Assembly (NCBI RefSeq): GCF_000829455.1
Contig: NZ_JXAK01000012.1
Span: 62,001-126,000 of the forward strand
From: Gordoniibacillus kamchatkensis
GTDB taxonomy: Bacteria; Bacillota; Bacilli; Paenibacillales; NBRC-103111
DNA: 64,000 bases
Direction: 5' to 3'
The position numbers and the translations under genes were made by a program. Numbering within the stretch: the first letter of the stretch is position 1; each line of letters opens with the position of its first letter. This document shows, one piece after another, positions 35,290 through 44,148 of this stretch. The notes under the pieces were generated by a model, which made no database searches, was not told the origin of the DNA, and worked only from the letters and a program-made list of their open reading frames with translations.

Positions 35290-35714
35290 TCAGCCTCGAT
35301 TCGGACGGGTAACGGCGTCCTCAACTTTGATGCAGCGGTCCATAATGACCTCCAGCCCGCCGGAGCGAGCAATTTCCGCAGCATCGTCGTTCGCAATGCC
35401 GAGCTGCAGCCACAGCACCTTGCACCGATGCGCACCGCTTCTTCCGCCACTTCGGGCGTATGCTCGCTGCGGCGAAACACGTTGACGATGTCGACCGGCT
35501 CCGGAATGTCGGATATAGAAGCGTAGCTTTTCTCGCCGAGGATCGTGTCCGCGTTCGGGTTGACCGGAATGATCCGGTAGCCGCGCTGCTGCATCGCTTG
35601 CGCGACCATGTGCGACGTCCGCTCCGGATTGTCGGACAAGCCGACGACGGCGATATTGCCCGCCCCTTCCAATATTTGTTTGATGCGTTCGCGGCTAGGA
35701 TTCTCGAAAGCCAT
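35290..35714 (-). pseudogene. CoA-binding (YccU-type) protein, frameshifted
   Basis: Rossmann-fold CoA-binding domain protein (PF13380). NIAVVGLSDNPERTSHMVAQ, GYRIIPVNPNADTILG and VDIVNVFRRSEHTPEVAEEAV are read in the first frame. At GGTGCAAGGTG near 35430 the frame fails; restoring one base gives IGAKVLWLQLGIANDDAAEI, then SGGLEVIMDRCIKVEDAVTRPNRG and a TGA at 35290. That end is exactly as expected for the family, so the break looks recent or technical. The ATG at 35714 follows AAAGGAGGCAG. Function in the cell is unknown. Confidence 0.8.
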
Positions 35715-35729
35715 CTTCGACTGCCTCCT

Positions 35730-36548
35730 TTATTTGTGATACGAGAGCGCCTGCTTGCCCATCGCTTCCCATGTTGCAAGAAATTGGGCTTTGTCAATGG
35801 CGGTGCCTTTCTCGCCCAAAATCGGATCGTTGACGTACACGTTCTGCTCGTCGTAGCCGACAAGCAGGACGGCGTGCTCCGCGAACGTCGTCTTCACCCG
35901 CCCGGCGGGGGAATCCCATTCCACCCATTTCGCCGGCATCGCATAGTCGATCGTGTTCCATACGATTACCGGGAAGCCTTGCTCCACTTGCTTTTGCAAT
36001 AGCTCGAACGGCTTGCCGGTAAGGTCGACGGCGCCGGGAATATACGTCTGCAAGAGCGGCAGCAGCGCCTCGTGATAAATGCCGAAGCCGCGCGATTTGC
36101 CTGTGACGTCGCCGACAAATCCGGTATGCGGATTGCCCCAATAAGCGATGCCGCCTTTGCCGTCAAAGCGGATCGGCGTCTCGTCCTTCTTCATCTCGTC
36201 CGCCAGCTCCAGCTTCGTCTTGCTAATGCCGGCATATTGGAGCAGCATCGCCAGACTCGTCACCTCGCAGCCGGAAGGAAGCTCCGGGTACTGCTTGATG
36301 ACGGGGGCGTCGAGCTTCGCGGACGGTTTCGGCTGCTCCGGCGGCGGCGCGGCCGCTTGCGCCGGTATCGGCCGCGTGGCGGCGGCTGGCGGCGAAGCGG
36401 CCAGGGCTGTCGCCACGACAGACTCGGTGCGGCCGCTGCCCGTAAAACGGTCGTAAAGCAGCACGGTGAAAAGTCCGCTCGTCAGCGTCAAAGCCGCCAA
36501 CGAGAGGAACGCGAACGTCACCTTCATCCCTTTCCATAAAATCAGCAT
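35730..36548 (-). CDS. C39-family cysteine peptidase-like protein, membrane-anchored or secreted
   Basis: 272 residues. An N-terminal hydrophobic segment (residues ~9-31) is followed by a Pro/Ala-rich linker (50-75) and a peptidase C39_2 domain. The probable nucleophile is Cys94 in LPSGCEVTSLAMLLQYAG; the histidine is in FAEHAVLLVGYD, and the third residue in NDPILG. Such proteins act outside the cell on unknown peptides. The gene precedes the coA-binding gene by 15 bp and follows aroA by 40 bp on the same strand, so an aroA - C39 - CoA-binding transcript is possible. Confidence 0.82.
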   Translation of the reverse strand: MLILWKGMKVTFAFLSLAALTLTSGLFTVLLYDRFTGSGRTESVVATALAASPPAAATRPIPAQAAAPPPEQPKPSAKLDAPVIKQYPELPSGCEVTSLAMLLQYAGISKTKLELADEMKKDETPIRFDGKGGIAYWGNPHTGFVGDVTGKSRGFGIYHEALLPLLQTYIPGAVDLTGKPFELLQKQVEQGFPVIVWNTIDYAMPAKWVEWDSPAGRVKTTFAEHAVLLVGYDEQNVYVNDPILGEKGTAIDKAQFLATWEAMGKQALSYHK

Positions 36549-36588
36549 GCCCGCTCACCCGCTTAAACTATGTACGTTGCGCCGTCGT

Positions 36589-37884
36589 TTAGTCGCGCTC
36601 GAGCTCCACATGAGCTCCGAGCGCGCGGAGATGATCGAAGTAGTTCGGATACGACTTGGCCACATGGTGCGCGTCGCGAATCGTGAGCCCTTGCTTCGAA
36701 CGCAGCCCGACAACGGCGAGCGCCATAATGACGCGATGATCGATGTGGGAATCGATCTCGACCCCGCCTTCGACGCCTTCCGGACGACCGTGGACGATAA
36801 TTTCGCTTTGCCGCTCCTCGACATCGGCGCCGGCTTTGCGCAGTTCGTGCAAAAAATCGGTGATGCGGTCGCACTCTTTGTAGCGCAAGTTCTCGACGTT
36901 GTAAAACCGGGATGTGCCTTCGGCGAACACGGCCGCTGCCACCATCGCCAGCACCGCATCGGTGAAATGGTCGCCGTCGAATTCGCCCGCCTTCAGCCGC
37001 CCGTTGCCTAGCACGTGCACGACGCCGCCCTGATGCGTCAAACCCACGCCCATCGCTTTCAGCACATCGACGACGGCCCGTTCGCCCTGGCGGCTCGTTT
37101 CCTCGAGGCGGCGCACTTTGACGTCCGAATTCGTGACGGCTGCGGCGGCCAATATTGCTGCCGAGCCGGGGTAATCTCCCTGCACGACATATTTTTTCGC
37201 TTCGTACCGCTGCTTGCCGGGCACGCGGAAATGCATCAAATCTGCAGCCGCCTCGATCTTCACGCCGGCCTGTTCGATGACTTCAAGCGTTTGCCCGACG
37301 ATCACTTTCGATTTGAGATCGTGCAGCACTACGATTTCGCTGTCTTCATCGAGCAGCGGCGTCATGAACAGAAGCGAGCTCAAGAATTGGGAAGAGACGC
37401 TGCCGGACACTTCGATTCGCCCGCCTTTCGGAGCGCCGCCGTAAATCGTGATCGGCAGCTTGCCGGCGCGGTGCTCGACCCGGACGTTCATTTGCTCGAG
37501 GGCGGCGATCAGGTCGTCGTGCGGACGTTTGCCGAGCGAATCCGGATACGCATTGACGAACGTCAGCTCCGGACAAAACGCCGCGACCGACATCAGAAAG
37601 CGCAGCACCGCCCCGGCGTTGCCGACGTTCAGCTCGTGGACATGCCGCGGGTGGCGCCCGAAGCCTTGAATCGTCATTTTCTCGTCGTCTTCATCGATTA
37701 CGGCGCCGAGATCGCGAATGCAGCGCCTCATCGCATCGCTGTCTTCGCTGTGAGCCGGATAATAGACAGTGCTTGTCCCGTCGGCCAGCGCGCCGATAAG
37801 CAAATAGCGGGTCGTATAATTTTTCGAGGACAGGGCTTGAATGTCGCCCTGCAAGTTCGGTGTCGGACGGACTATTGCACGCAC
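36589..37884 (-). CDS. aroA: 5-enolpyruvylshikimate-3-phosphate synthase
   Basis: 431 residues. It transfers the enolpyruvyl group of PEP to shikimate-3-phosphate in aromatic amino acid synthesis. SSKNYTTRYLL replaces the usual SKSxTNRALL but keeps Lys and Arg; VGNAGAVLRFLM corresponds to LGNAGTxxR; GDYPGSAAILAAA, LRYKECDRI and DHRVIMALAVVGL match EPSPS. The divergent motifs suggest an unusual subclass. The ATG at 37884 follows AGGAGGTTGC. aroK (39286) lies 1.4 kb away on the same strand, with the fluoride channels between. Confidence 0.88.
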   Translation of the reverse strand: MRAIVRPTPNLQGDIQALSSKNYTTRYLLIGALADGTSTVYYPAHSEDSDAMRRCIRDLGAVIDEDDEKMTIQGFGRHPRHVHELNVGNAGAVLRFLMSVAAFCPELTFVNAYPDSLGKRPHDDLIAALEQMNVRVEHRAGKLPITIYGGAPKGGRIEVSGSVSSQFLSSLLFMTPLLDEDSEIVVLHDLKSKVIVGQTLEVIEQAGVKIEAAADLMHFRVPGKQRYEAKKYVVQGDYPGSAAILAAAAVTNSDVKVRRLEETSRQGERAVVDVLKAMGVGLTHQGGVVHVLGNGRLKAGEFDGDHFTDAVLAMVAAAVFAEGTSRFYNVENLRYKECDRITDFLHELRKAGADVEERQSEIIVHGRPEGVEGGVEIDSHIDHRVIMALAVVGLRSKQGLTIRDAHHVAKSYPNYFDHLRALGAHVELERD

Positions 37885-37899
37885 GATGATAGCAACCTC

Positions 37900-38259
37900 C
37901 TAAAATATGTACAAGCCGAACGCGGCCGCAATAAGGCCGAGCCCGTAGCTGGAAACCATATAAAGCGCAAAATAACCCCATGTCCGCTGCCGTCCCAGCC
38001 GCACGCTCTCCAGCTTGAACGTCGAGAACGTCGTATAGGCGCCCATAAAGCCGGTGCCGAGCAGCAGCGCGAGCCACTGCGGCGCATGGCCCCCGGCTAT
38101 AATGCCGAGCAGCAGCGAACCGGTCGCATTTATCGTCAGTGTACCATATGGAAGCGGGGATGGAAACCTCTTGGCAATCGCCTGCGACAACCGGTAGCGG
38201 ACGATCGCTCCGGCGAACCCGCCAGCAGCTACCAGCAGCAAACAAACCGCGCCGCTCAC
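37900..38259 (-). CDS. crcB: Fluoride channel FluC/CrcB, second subunit
   Basis: 119 residues with four membrane segments. YGTLTINATGSLLLGII and GFMGAYTTFSTFKLESV carry the pore Asn and the TTFST phenylalanine region of Fluc channels. The GTG at 38259 follows GGGGGACG and overlaps the stop of the preceding crcB gene as GTGA. Two adjacent non-identical crcB genes, as in B. subtilis, probably form a heterodimeric fluoride exporter. No crcB-motif fluoride riboswitch was recognised upstream. Confidence 0.9.
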   Translation of the reverse strand: MSGAVCLLLVAAGGFAGAIVRYRLSQAIAKRFPSPLPYGTLTINATGSLLLGIIAGGHAPQWLALLLGTGFMGAYTTFSTFKLESVRLGRQRTWGYFALYMVSSYGLGLIAAAFGLYIF

Positions 38260-38666
38260 GGACGTCCCCCTTTTACGGCAAAATACCGCCGCCGTTCGGT
38301 TAAGGCCATTCCCGCGCGGACCGACAGCAGACCGCCTGCGGCGCTGGCGAGCCCATACCCCAGAGCGGCAGCCAAACGGCCGTGCTGAAGTAAATGGAGA
38401 AGCTCGACGCTTAACGTCGAGAACGTCGTAAAAGAGCCTATAACTCCTGTCGACAGGCCCAGCTTCAGCCAATCCGGCAAACGCCCTTCCGCAGCCGACG
38501 CAAGCGAGCCGAGCGCAAAGCTGCCGGCCAAGTTGCAAGCCAGCGTTCCCCACGGAAAAGCGGCCGGATCGGCGGGATTGAAGACAAGCGACAGCCCGTA
38601 CCGGGCTAAAGCGCCGACAATGCCGCCGGCACCGACGATGAGCATATCGATTGCAGATCTTTTCAT
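38256..38666 (-). CDS. crcB: Fluoride channel FluC/CrcB, first subunit
   Basis: 136 residues, four membrane segments; WGTLACNLAGSFALGSL and GVIGSFTTFSTLSVELL are the family signatures. It exports fluoride passively as a dual-topology dimer or with the second subunit. The ATG at 38666 is the overlap point with a small upstream frame (ATGA once a one-base loss is corrected). Part of the small ORF - crcB - crcB unit. Confidence 0.9.
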   Translation of the reverse strand: MKRSAIDMLIVGAGGIVGALARYGLSLVFNPADPAAFPWGTLACNLAGSFALGSLASAAEGRLPDWLKLGLSTGVIGSFTTFSTLSVELLHLLQHGRLAAALGYGLASAAGGLLSVRAGMALTERRRYFAVKGGRP

Positions 38667-38853
38667 GCGGCGCCCCCGCTGCCCATCCCGGCGCCTGCAA
38701 CAGTAAGCCCGCGATGCCGCCGCCCTGCACCAGCCGGGCAGAGTTCGGCTTAGCGACTTCGCGCTGCGCAGCGCCGCGGCTGCCGGTTACAGCTTCCTGT
38801 ACGTACAGGACGCTATCCTTCGCCGCTGTGTCCTTGTCCTGTTTGTGCTCCAC
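38663..38853 (-). CDS. Possible small protein upstream of crcB, frameshifted at its end
   Basis: A GTG at 38853 has a good ribosome site (GGGGAAGGAGAG). It reads EHKQDKDTAAKDSVLYVQEA and later VAKPNSARLVQGGGIAGLLL, about 60 residues, polar then glycine/leucine-rich. As written the frame then runs on through crcB in the wrong phase. With one more base near its end it would stop at TGA 38665-38663, overlapping the crcB ATG as ATGA, mirroring the GTGA overlap between the two crcB genes. No family recognised; existence is likely but unproven. Confidence 0.45.
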
Positions 38854-38972
38854 CCTTTTGCTCTCCTTCCCCTTCGGCTCTAGGCCGCTTGCTTCTTGCC
38901 GCCTTCTCGGGTACGATGTGCGATAGAAGTGCGATCATCCTCAAAACGATACTGTGAAAGGCGGTTCCCACC

Positions 38973-39275
38973 ATGAACGATCTTGAAACGATTTCGCCGG
39001 AAGAAGTGAAGCGGCGCCTCGGCGCCGGCGAGAAGCTGAACATTATCGACGTCCGCGAGCCGGAGGAAGTCCTCCAGGGCCGCATTCCCGGCGCGGTCAA
39101 CATTCCGCTCGGGGAGCTGCCGGAGCGCCACGGCGAAATTGCCCGCAGCGGCGAAATTATCCTCGTCTGCCGCAGCGGCAACCGCAGCCAGCGGGCCTAT
39201 CAATATCTCTCGTCCCTGAACATTCCGGGGTTGCGCAATATGACAGGCGGCATGCTGGCCTGGGATCAGCTGTAA
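38973..39275 (+). CDS. Rhodanese-like domain protein
   Basis: 100 residues, single rhodanese domain. LNIIDVREPEEVLQGRIPGAVNIPL and the active-site loop CRSGNRS (Cys66) are present, followed by MTGGMLAWDQL. It carries sulfane sulfur in sulfur transfer or detoxification. The ATG at 38973 follows GAAAGGCGG. Divergent from the crcB unit and convergent with aroK, only 10 bp between the stop codons. Confidence 0.9.
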   Translation: MNDLETISPEEVKRRLGAGEKLNIIDVREPEEVLQGRIPGAVNIPLGELPERHGEIARSGEIILVCRSGNRSQRAYQYLSSLNIPGLRNMTGGMLAWDQL

Positions 39276-39285
39276 CCGACGCGGC

Positions 39286-39810
39286 TTACAGACTGCCGGC
39301 CTGAAGGGCTGCCACGATGCGGGCCGCTACGGCAGCCGGCTCCAGATCGGCCGTATCGATCGTCATATGCGCGAAATCGTACGCCCCGCGCCGCTTCTCC
39401 AGCAGCGTCCGCACCCGTTCGCTGGCGTCGCCCTGCAGCAACGGCCGGTTGCTGTCGCCGCGGACGCGCTCAATAATCGTCGCCATCGGCGCCGTCAGCG
39501 CAACGACGAGCCCGCCCGCCAACATGCAGGCGCGGTTCGCTCCCGCCAGCACGGCGCCGCCCCCGGTGGCCAGCACCATGTGCTTGCCGCCAAGCAGCTC
39601 GTGCAACGCTTCGCTTTCGTACTCCCGAAACGCCGCCTCGCCCTGTTCGGCAAAAATTTCCGGAATCGTCTTTCCGGTCTTCTCCTCAATCCACCGATCC
39701 GTATCGGCGAACGTCCAGCCGAGCCGTTCGGCCGTCAAAGCGCCGACCGTCGATTTGCCCGTTCCCATAAAGCCGACGAGCACGATATTGTTTTTCGTCA
39801 AAGCGGACAT
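39286..39810 (-). CDS. aroK: Shikimate kinase
   Basis: 174 residues. Phosphorylates shikimate, the step before AroA. P-loop GFMGTGKST at residues 13-21, shikimate-binding DTDRWIE, the arginine-bearing FREYESEAL, ATGGGAV and the lid segment SNRPLL are all there. The ATG at 39810 follows AAAAAGGAGA. Same strand as aroA but separated by the crcB genes and the opposite-strand rhodanese gene, so independently transcribed. Confidence 0.93.
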   Translation of the reverse strand: MSALTKNNIVLVGFMGTGKSTVGALTAERLGWTFADTDRWIEEKTGKTIPEIFAEQGEAAFREYESEALHELLGGKHMVLATGGGAVLAGANRACMLAGGLVVALTAPMATIIERVRGDSNRPLLQGDASERVRTLLEKRRGAYDFAHMTIDTADLEPAAVAARIVAALQAGSL

Positions 39811-39991
39811 TCTCCTTTTTCCAACGGCTCTCCCGCCGTCCTCTTGGCGTAACTTGTCAAATCAAATCATAGCATAAGCCTGTCCTTGATGAATACCGCC
39901 GTCATAAAAAACATAAGATGATGTGAATAATTTCCAAACCGAACAGCAAGGATGGATGATAGGTGGATATTAACGAAGGAGAGATGACGAA

Positions 39992-40318
39992 TTGGCTACC
40001 CCCGTACCCGTTCCGCAGCAAACCATGCACAAGCTGGAGCAACTGTTCAGGCCGGATTATCCGCTTTGCAAGGAAGACGTCGTATGGCTGCTCGACCTAA
40101 TCAAGAAAAAGGTGGCTGAAGAAGATCCGGCTCTGCTGGATCTTCCCCAACCACGTTTGCTAAGAAGCTATCATTATTTCGCCGAGGTGGCGATGATGCT
40201 CGTGCACCGCCGGCATGTGTTTGATCAGGAAGAAGGCCGGCTCCGCAGCTGGCTGCTGGAAGCCGCCGAAGCCGTTATCGACTTGCCGCCGTCGGCGGTG
40301 CGCAAAGCGCGGCTTTAG
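39992..40318 (+). CDS. Uncharacterised 108-residue protein
   Basis: Small soluble, mostly helical protein (HKLEQLFRPDYPLCKEDVVW, LLDLIKKKVAEEDPALLDLP, FAEVAMMLVHRRHVF). No signal peptide or known motif. The TTG start at 39992 follows GAAGGAGAG with 8-bp spacing. It is convergent with the sugar-acid operon (gnd stop 9 bp away) and faces away from aroK. No function can be proposed. Confidence 0.65.
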   Translation: MATPVPVPQQTMHKLEQLFRPDYPLCKEDVVWLLDLIKKKVAEEDPALLDLPQPRLLRSYHYFAEVAMMLVHRRHVFDQEEGRLRSWLLEAAEAVIDLPPSAVRKARL

Positions 40319-40327
40319 CCTTTACTT

Positions 40328-41740
40328 TTAACTGTCCATCCACTGAAAGTGGAAAGTGCCTTCTTTATCGACGCGCTGGAACGTGTGCGCCCCGAAGTAA
40401 TCGCGCTGCGCCTGCAGCAAATTCGCCGGCAGCCGTTCCGTGCGGTAGCTGTCGAAGTAAGCGAGCGCCGAAGCAAACGCCGGAGCGGGTATGCCGCGCG
40501 AAACGGCTACGGCTACGACTTCGCGCCAAGCATCCTGGTACGATTCCACGACGCCGCGGAAATAGTCGTCCAGCAGCAAGTTTTTCAGCTCCGGATTGCG
40601 CTTGTAGGCATCCGTAATGTTTTGCAGGAAACGGGCGCGGATAATGCAGCCGCCGCGGAAAATTTTGGCGATTTCCCCATACTGAAGATCCCAGCCGTAT
40701 TCTTCGGACGCCGCTCTCATTTGCGCGAAGCCTTGCGCGTAGGAGCAAATTTTGCTGGCGTACAGCGCTTTGCGCACCGCCTCGATGAACGCCTTGCGGT
40801 CTCCGTCATACGGTTTGGCAGCGGGTCCCTTCAGCACTTTGCTGGCGGCGACCCGCTCTTCTTTCATCGCCGACAGGAAGCGCGAGAATACCGATTCCGT
40901 AATGATCGACAGCGGCACGCCGAGGTCGAGCGCGCTTTGGCTCGTCCATTTGCCGGTGCCCTTCTGGCCGGCCGCATCGAGAATGACGTCGACCATCGGC
41001 TTGCCGGTGTCGGGATCCGTTTTCGTGAAAATGTCGGTCGTAATTTCGATCAGGTAGCTGTCCAGCTCGCCGCGGTTCCATTCCGCAAAAATGTCGTGCA
41101 GCTCCTTCGTATCCGCCTGGGTCACGTCTTTCAGCAGCTGATAAGCTTCGCAAATGAGCTGCATGTCGCCGTACTCGATGCCGTTGTGCACCATTTTCAC
41201 ATAATGGCCGGCGCCGTCCGGACCGATGTATGTACAGCACGGCTCGCCGTTCACCTTGGCGGAAATGGCCGTTAAAATCGGCTCCACCAGCTCGTACGCG
41301 CTCTTTTGGCCGCCTGGCATAATGGACGGGCCTTTCAGCGCGCCTTCTTCGCCGCCGGACACGCCTGTGCCGATAAACCGGATGCCTTGCGCCTCCAGCT
41401 CCTTCGTACGCCGCTGCGTGTCGGGGAAGTACGAGTTGCCGCCGTCGATCAAAATGTCGCCCTTGTCGAGATGCGGCACGAGCTGCTTGATCGTATCGTC
41501 GGTCGGACCGCCCGCTTTCACCATAATGAGAATGCGGCGCGGCGTCTCGAGCGAGGCGACGAATTCTTCGATGCTATATGTACCGACGAGCTTTTTGCCC
41601 GGTGCTTCGGCAATCAGCTCCTTCGTCTTCTCCGGCGAACGGTTGTACACCGAAACGGTGAAGCCTCTGCTTTCGATATTGAGGGCAAGGTTTTTGCCCA
41701 TGACCGCCAGGCCGATGACGCCGATTTGTTGCTTGGACAT
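40328..41740 (-). CDS. gnd: NADP-dependent 6-phosphogluconate dehydrogenase (decarboxylating)
   Basis: 470 residues, long-form Gnd. [21 protein letters not shown] is the dinucleotide site, [18 protein letters not shown] and [17 protein letters not shown] hold substrate and catalytic residues (Lys, Asn), and [17 protein letters not shown] is the C-terminal tail that closes the neighbour's active site. It oxidises 6-phosphogluconate to ribulose-5-phosphate, CO2 and NADPH. Last gene of the LacI-LarA-like-kinase-SDR-gnd operon, so it consumes the product of the gluconokinase two genes upstream. Confidence 0.95.
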   Translation of the reverse strand: MSKQQIGVIGLAVMGKNLALNIESRGFTVSVYNRSPEKTKELIAEAPGKKLVGTYSIEEFVASLETPRRILIMVKAGGPTDDTIKQLVPHLDKGDILIDGGNSYFPDTQRRTKELEAQGIRFIGTGVSGGEEGALKGPSIMPGGQKSAYELVEPILTAISAKVNGEPCCTYIGPDGAGHYVKMVHNGIEYGDMQLICEAYQLLKDVTQADTKELHDIFAEWNRGELDSYLIEITTDIFTKTDPDTGKPMVDVILDAAGQKGTGKWTSQSALDLGVPLSIITESVFSRFLSAMKEERVAASKVLKGPAAKPYDGDRKAFIEAVRKALYASKICSYAQGFAQMRAASEEYGWDLQYGEIAKIFRGGCIIRARFLQNITDAYKRNPELKNLLLDDYFRGVVESYQDAWREVVAVAVSRGIPAPAFASALAYFDSYRTERLPANLLQAQRDYFGAHTFQRVDKEGTFHFQWMDS

Positions 41741-41766
41741 GTGCGGATACTTCCTTTCTGCTTAGG

Positions 41767-42534
41767 TTATATGGTCATGGCGCCGAATCCTCCGTCAACA
41801 CGCAGGATAGCGCCGGTAACAAAGCTGGAAGCCTGTTCGGATGCGAGGAAAACAGCCGCTCCCTGCAGCTCTTCGGCATTGCCGAAACGCCCCATCGGGG
41901 TGTGGCGCATAATCGACTCGGTCCGTTCGGGAGATAAAATTTTGCGGTTCTGCTCAGCCGGGAAAAAGCCCGGGATAATGGCGTTGACGCGCACCCGGCT
42001 CGGGGCGAACTCGCGCGCCAAAAATTGCGTGACGTTGTTGACGCCGGCTTTCGACGCGGAGTAGGTGAACACCTTCGACAGCGGCGGATCCGACGATACC
42101 GACGAAATGTTGATGATGGAGCCGCCGCGACCCGCTTCGACCATATGTTTGCCAAAAATTTGACACGCTAATACGACGCTTTTCAAGTTTACGTCCATGA
42201 TCGAATCCCATTCTTCCATCGTGATCTCGAAGAAGGGCGTCGTGCTGTTTTTGCCAGGGCAGTTCATCAAAATGTCGACGCTTCCCGTCCACGTCAGCAC
42301 ATCGACCAGGACGCGCTTCAAGTCGTATTCGTTCGTCGCGTCGGCTTGGAAGCATTTGGCTTCGCCGCCGGCTTCCTCGATGCGCTGCTGCACGGCGAGC
42401 GATTTCTCCTCATTGCGGCCGACGACGGCCACTTTCGCCCCGTGGCCGCCGAGCGCTACCGCCATCGTGCCGCCGAGCGTCGAGTTGCCGCCGATGACGA
42501 CGGCGGTTTTGCCGGACAAATCGAATAAATTCAT
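41767..42534 (-). CDS. SDR-family oxidoreductase (sugar acid / gluconate-5-dehydrogenase-like)
   Basis: 255 residues from the ATG at 42534, which follows TGGGAGGAAC and so has its own ribosome site. Dinucleotide site: VVIGGNSTLGG, an atypical version of TGxxxGIG. Then NCPGKNS, catalytic Ser-Tyr-Lys in ISSVSSDPP...YSASKAG, and a normal VDGG end. Such enzymes interconvert keto- and hydroxy-aldonates using NAD(P). As written the reading frame is continuous with the kinase in front, making a 793-residue fusion; a frameshift in the kinase tail is a simpler explanation. Confidence 0.85.
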   Translation of the reverse strand: MNLFDLSGKTAVVIGGNSTLGGTMAVALGGHGAKVAVVGRNEEKSLAVQQRIEEAGGEAKCFQADATNEYDLKRVLVDVLTWTGSVDILMNCPGKNSTTPFFEITMEEWDSIMDVNLKSVVLACQIFGKHMVEAGRGGSIINISSVSSDPPLSKVFTYSASKAGVNNVTQFLAREFAPSRVRVNAIIPGFFPAEQNRKILSPERTESIMRHTPMGRFGNAEELQGAAVFLASEQASSFVTGAILRVDGGFGAMTI

Positions 42535-44148
42535 GATAAGTTCCTCCCATGTAGAAGTGATGGTCGGGCGCTTATCATCAGCTGCGGGCGCGTTTGCCGG
42601 GTCAACGCTTCGCTTGCTTTGCTGGAACGCGGCGATGTCGGCGAAGGACGCTTCTAACTGATGATATACTTTCCCGTAAATGGCTGTCAATTGTTCGTAG
42701 ATGGCATGCTTCGCCGCGTTCGGCTCGAAGCGGTGCCCGGTCGTGATCCACGCTTCCAGCTCGCTCAGACGGCCGACTTCACCCATAGCAAGCAGACCGA
42801 GCATCGCCGCGCCAAGGCCGGACGCCTCGACGGTGGCCAGTACGGTCACGGGCGTGCCAAGCACGTCGGACAGCATTTGCAGCAGGAACGGCGAGCGGGC
42901 AAAGCCGCCGGAAGCGCGGATTTCGCGCGCCGGACCGCCGTTGTCCGCAAGCGCCTCGGCCACGGAATGGATGCGGTACATAATGCCTTCCAGCACTGCG
43001 CGCAGCATATGCTTTTTGCCGTGCTGCAGCGACAGGCCGAAGAAAACGCCGCGCGCGTTCGGGTTCCAGTACGGGGCCCGCTCTCCGGCCATGAGCGCGA
43101 GGAACAAAAGGCCCTCGGAGCCCGGCGGCACTTCGGCGGCGAGCTCCGTCAAATAGTCGTACGGATCCATGCCGCGCCGCCGTCCCTCCTCCGCTTCCAG
43201 CGTAGCGAGCTCGTCGCGTGCCCAGCGGAACATGATGCCGCCGTTGTTGATCGGGCCGCCGACGACCCAATAGCCTTCTTGCAGCGCATAGCAGAACAGG
43301 CGGCCTGCGGCGTCGGTTTGCGGCTCACGGACGACGCCGCGCACGGCTCCGCTCGTGCCGATCGTGACGGCGTAAACGCCGGGCTCGTGCGCCCCGACGC
43401 CGAGATTGGCGAGCACGCCGTCGGAAGCGCCGACGACGAACGGCGTGTCGGCATCAAGCCCCATGTGCGCAGCCAGCTCGGGCCGCAGCCCCGTGAGCCG
43501 GTACGTCGTCGGCACCGGCTCCGGCAGGCGGGAAGCGTCGATGCCGGCCGCGCGCAAGGCGCCTTCGTCCCAATCGAGGTTGCGCAAATTGAACATGCCG
43601 GTCGCAGACGCAATCGAATGGTCGATGACGCAGCGCCCGAAGCAGTGCGCGAATACGTATTCCTTGATGCCGAGAAACTTGTCCGTGCGCGCAAAAATGT
43701 CCGGCTCGTTATCGCGCAGCCACATCAGCTTGAACAGCGGCGACATCGGATGGAGCGGCGTCCCTGTGCGCAAATAGATGCCGTGCCCGTCGTAATCCCG
43801 CTTCAGCACGTCCACGTAAGCGGCGCTGCGGTTATCGGCCCACGTGATGCAAGGCGTCAGCGGCTTCAGCTCGGCGTCGACCGCGATCAGGCTGTGCATC
43901 GCCGCGCTGAACGATACGCAAAGTACGTCTCTGGCCCCGATGCCCGCCTTGCCGAGGACCGAGCGAATGCCGTCCACGACAGCAGCAAACAGCTGCTCCG
44001 GATCTTGTTCGGCCCTGTCGGCGGTTGGAGCGTAAAGCGGGTATTCGATCGAATGCGAGGCGACGATGCGCCCGTCTCGGCTTACGGCAAGTGTCTTCGT
44101 GCTGGTAGTGCCGATATCGACGGCAAGCACAAGCTTTGATTCGTTCAT
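42535..44148 (-). CDS. Gluconokinase-type FGGY carbohydrate kinase
   Basis: FGGY kinase of about 515 residues. ADIGTTSTKTLAVSRDG is the ATP-phosphate motif, ITWADNRSAAYV and SDGVLANLGVGA line the active site, GGPINNGGIMFRWARDEL and ASGGFARSPFLLQMLSDVLG belong to the C-terminal domain. It most likely phosphorylates gluconate. The conserved part ends at SFADIAAFQ. A poorly conserved tail then runs without a stop into the SDR start. In the phase reached after a one-base loss, stops lie at TGA 42604-42602 and TGA-TGA-TAA 42580-42572. Its ATG overlaps the LarA-like stop (ATGA). Confidence 0.87.

Noticed and set aside
38667-38960. Fluoride riboswitch upstream of crcB
   Set aside because: The crcB-motif core sequences were looked for and not found; the region instead looks like a small coding frame.
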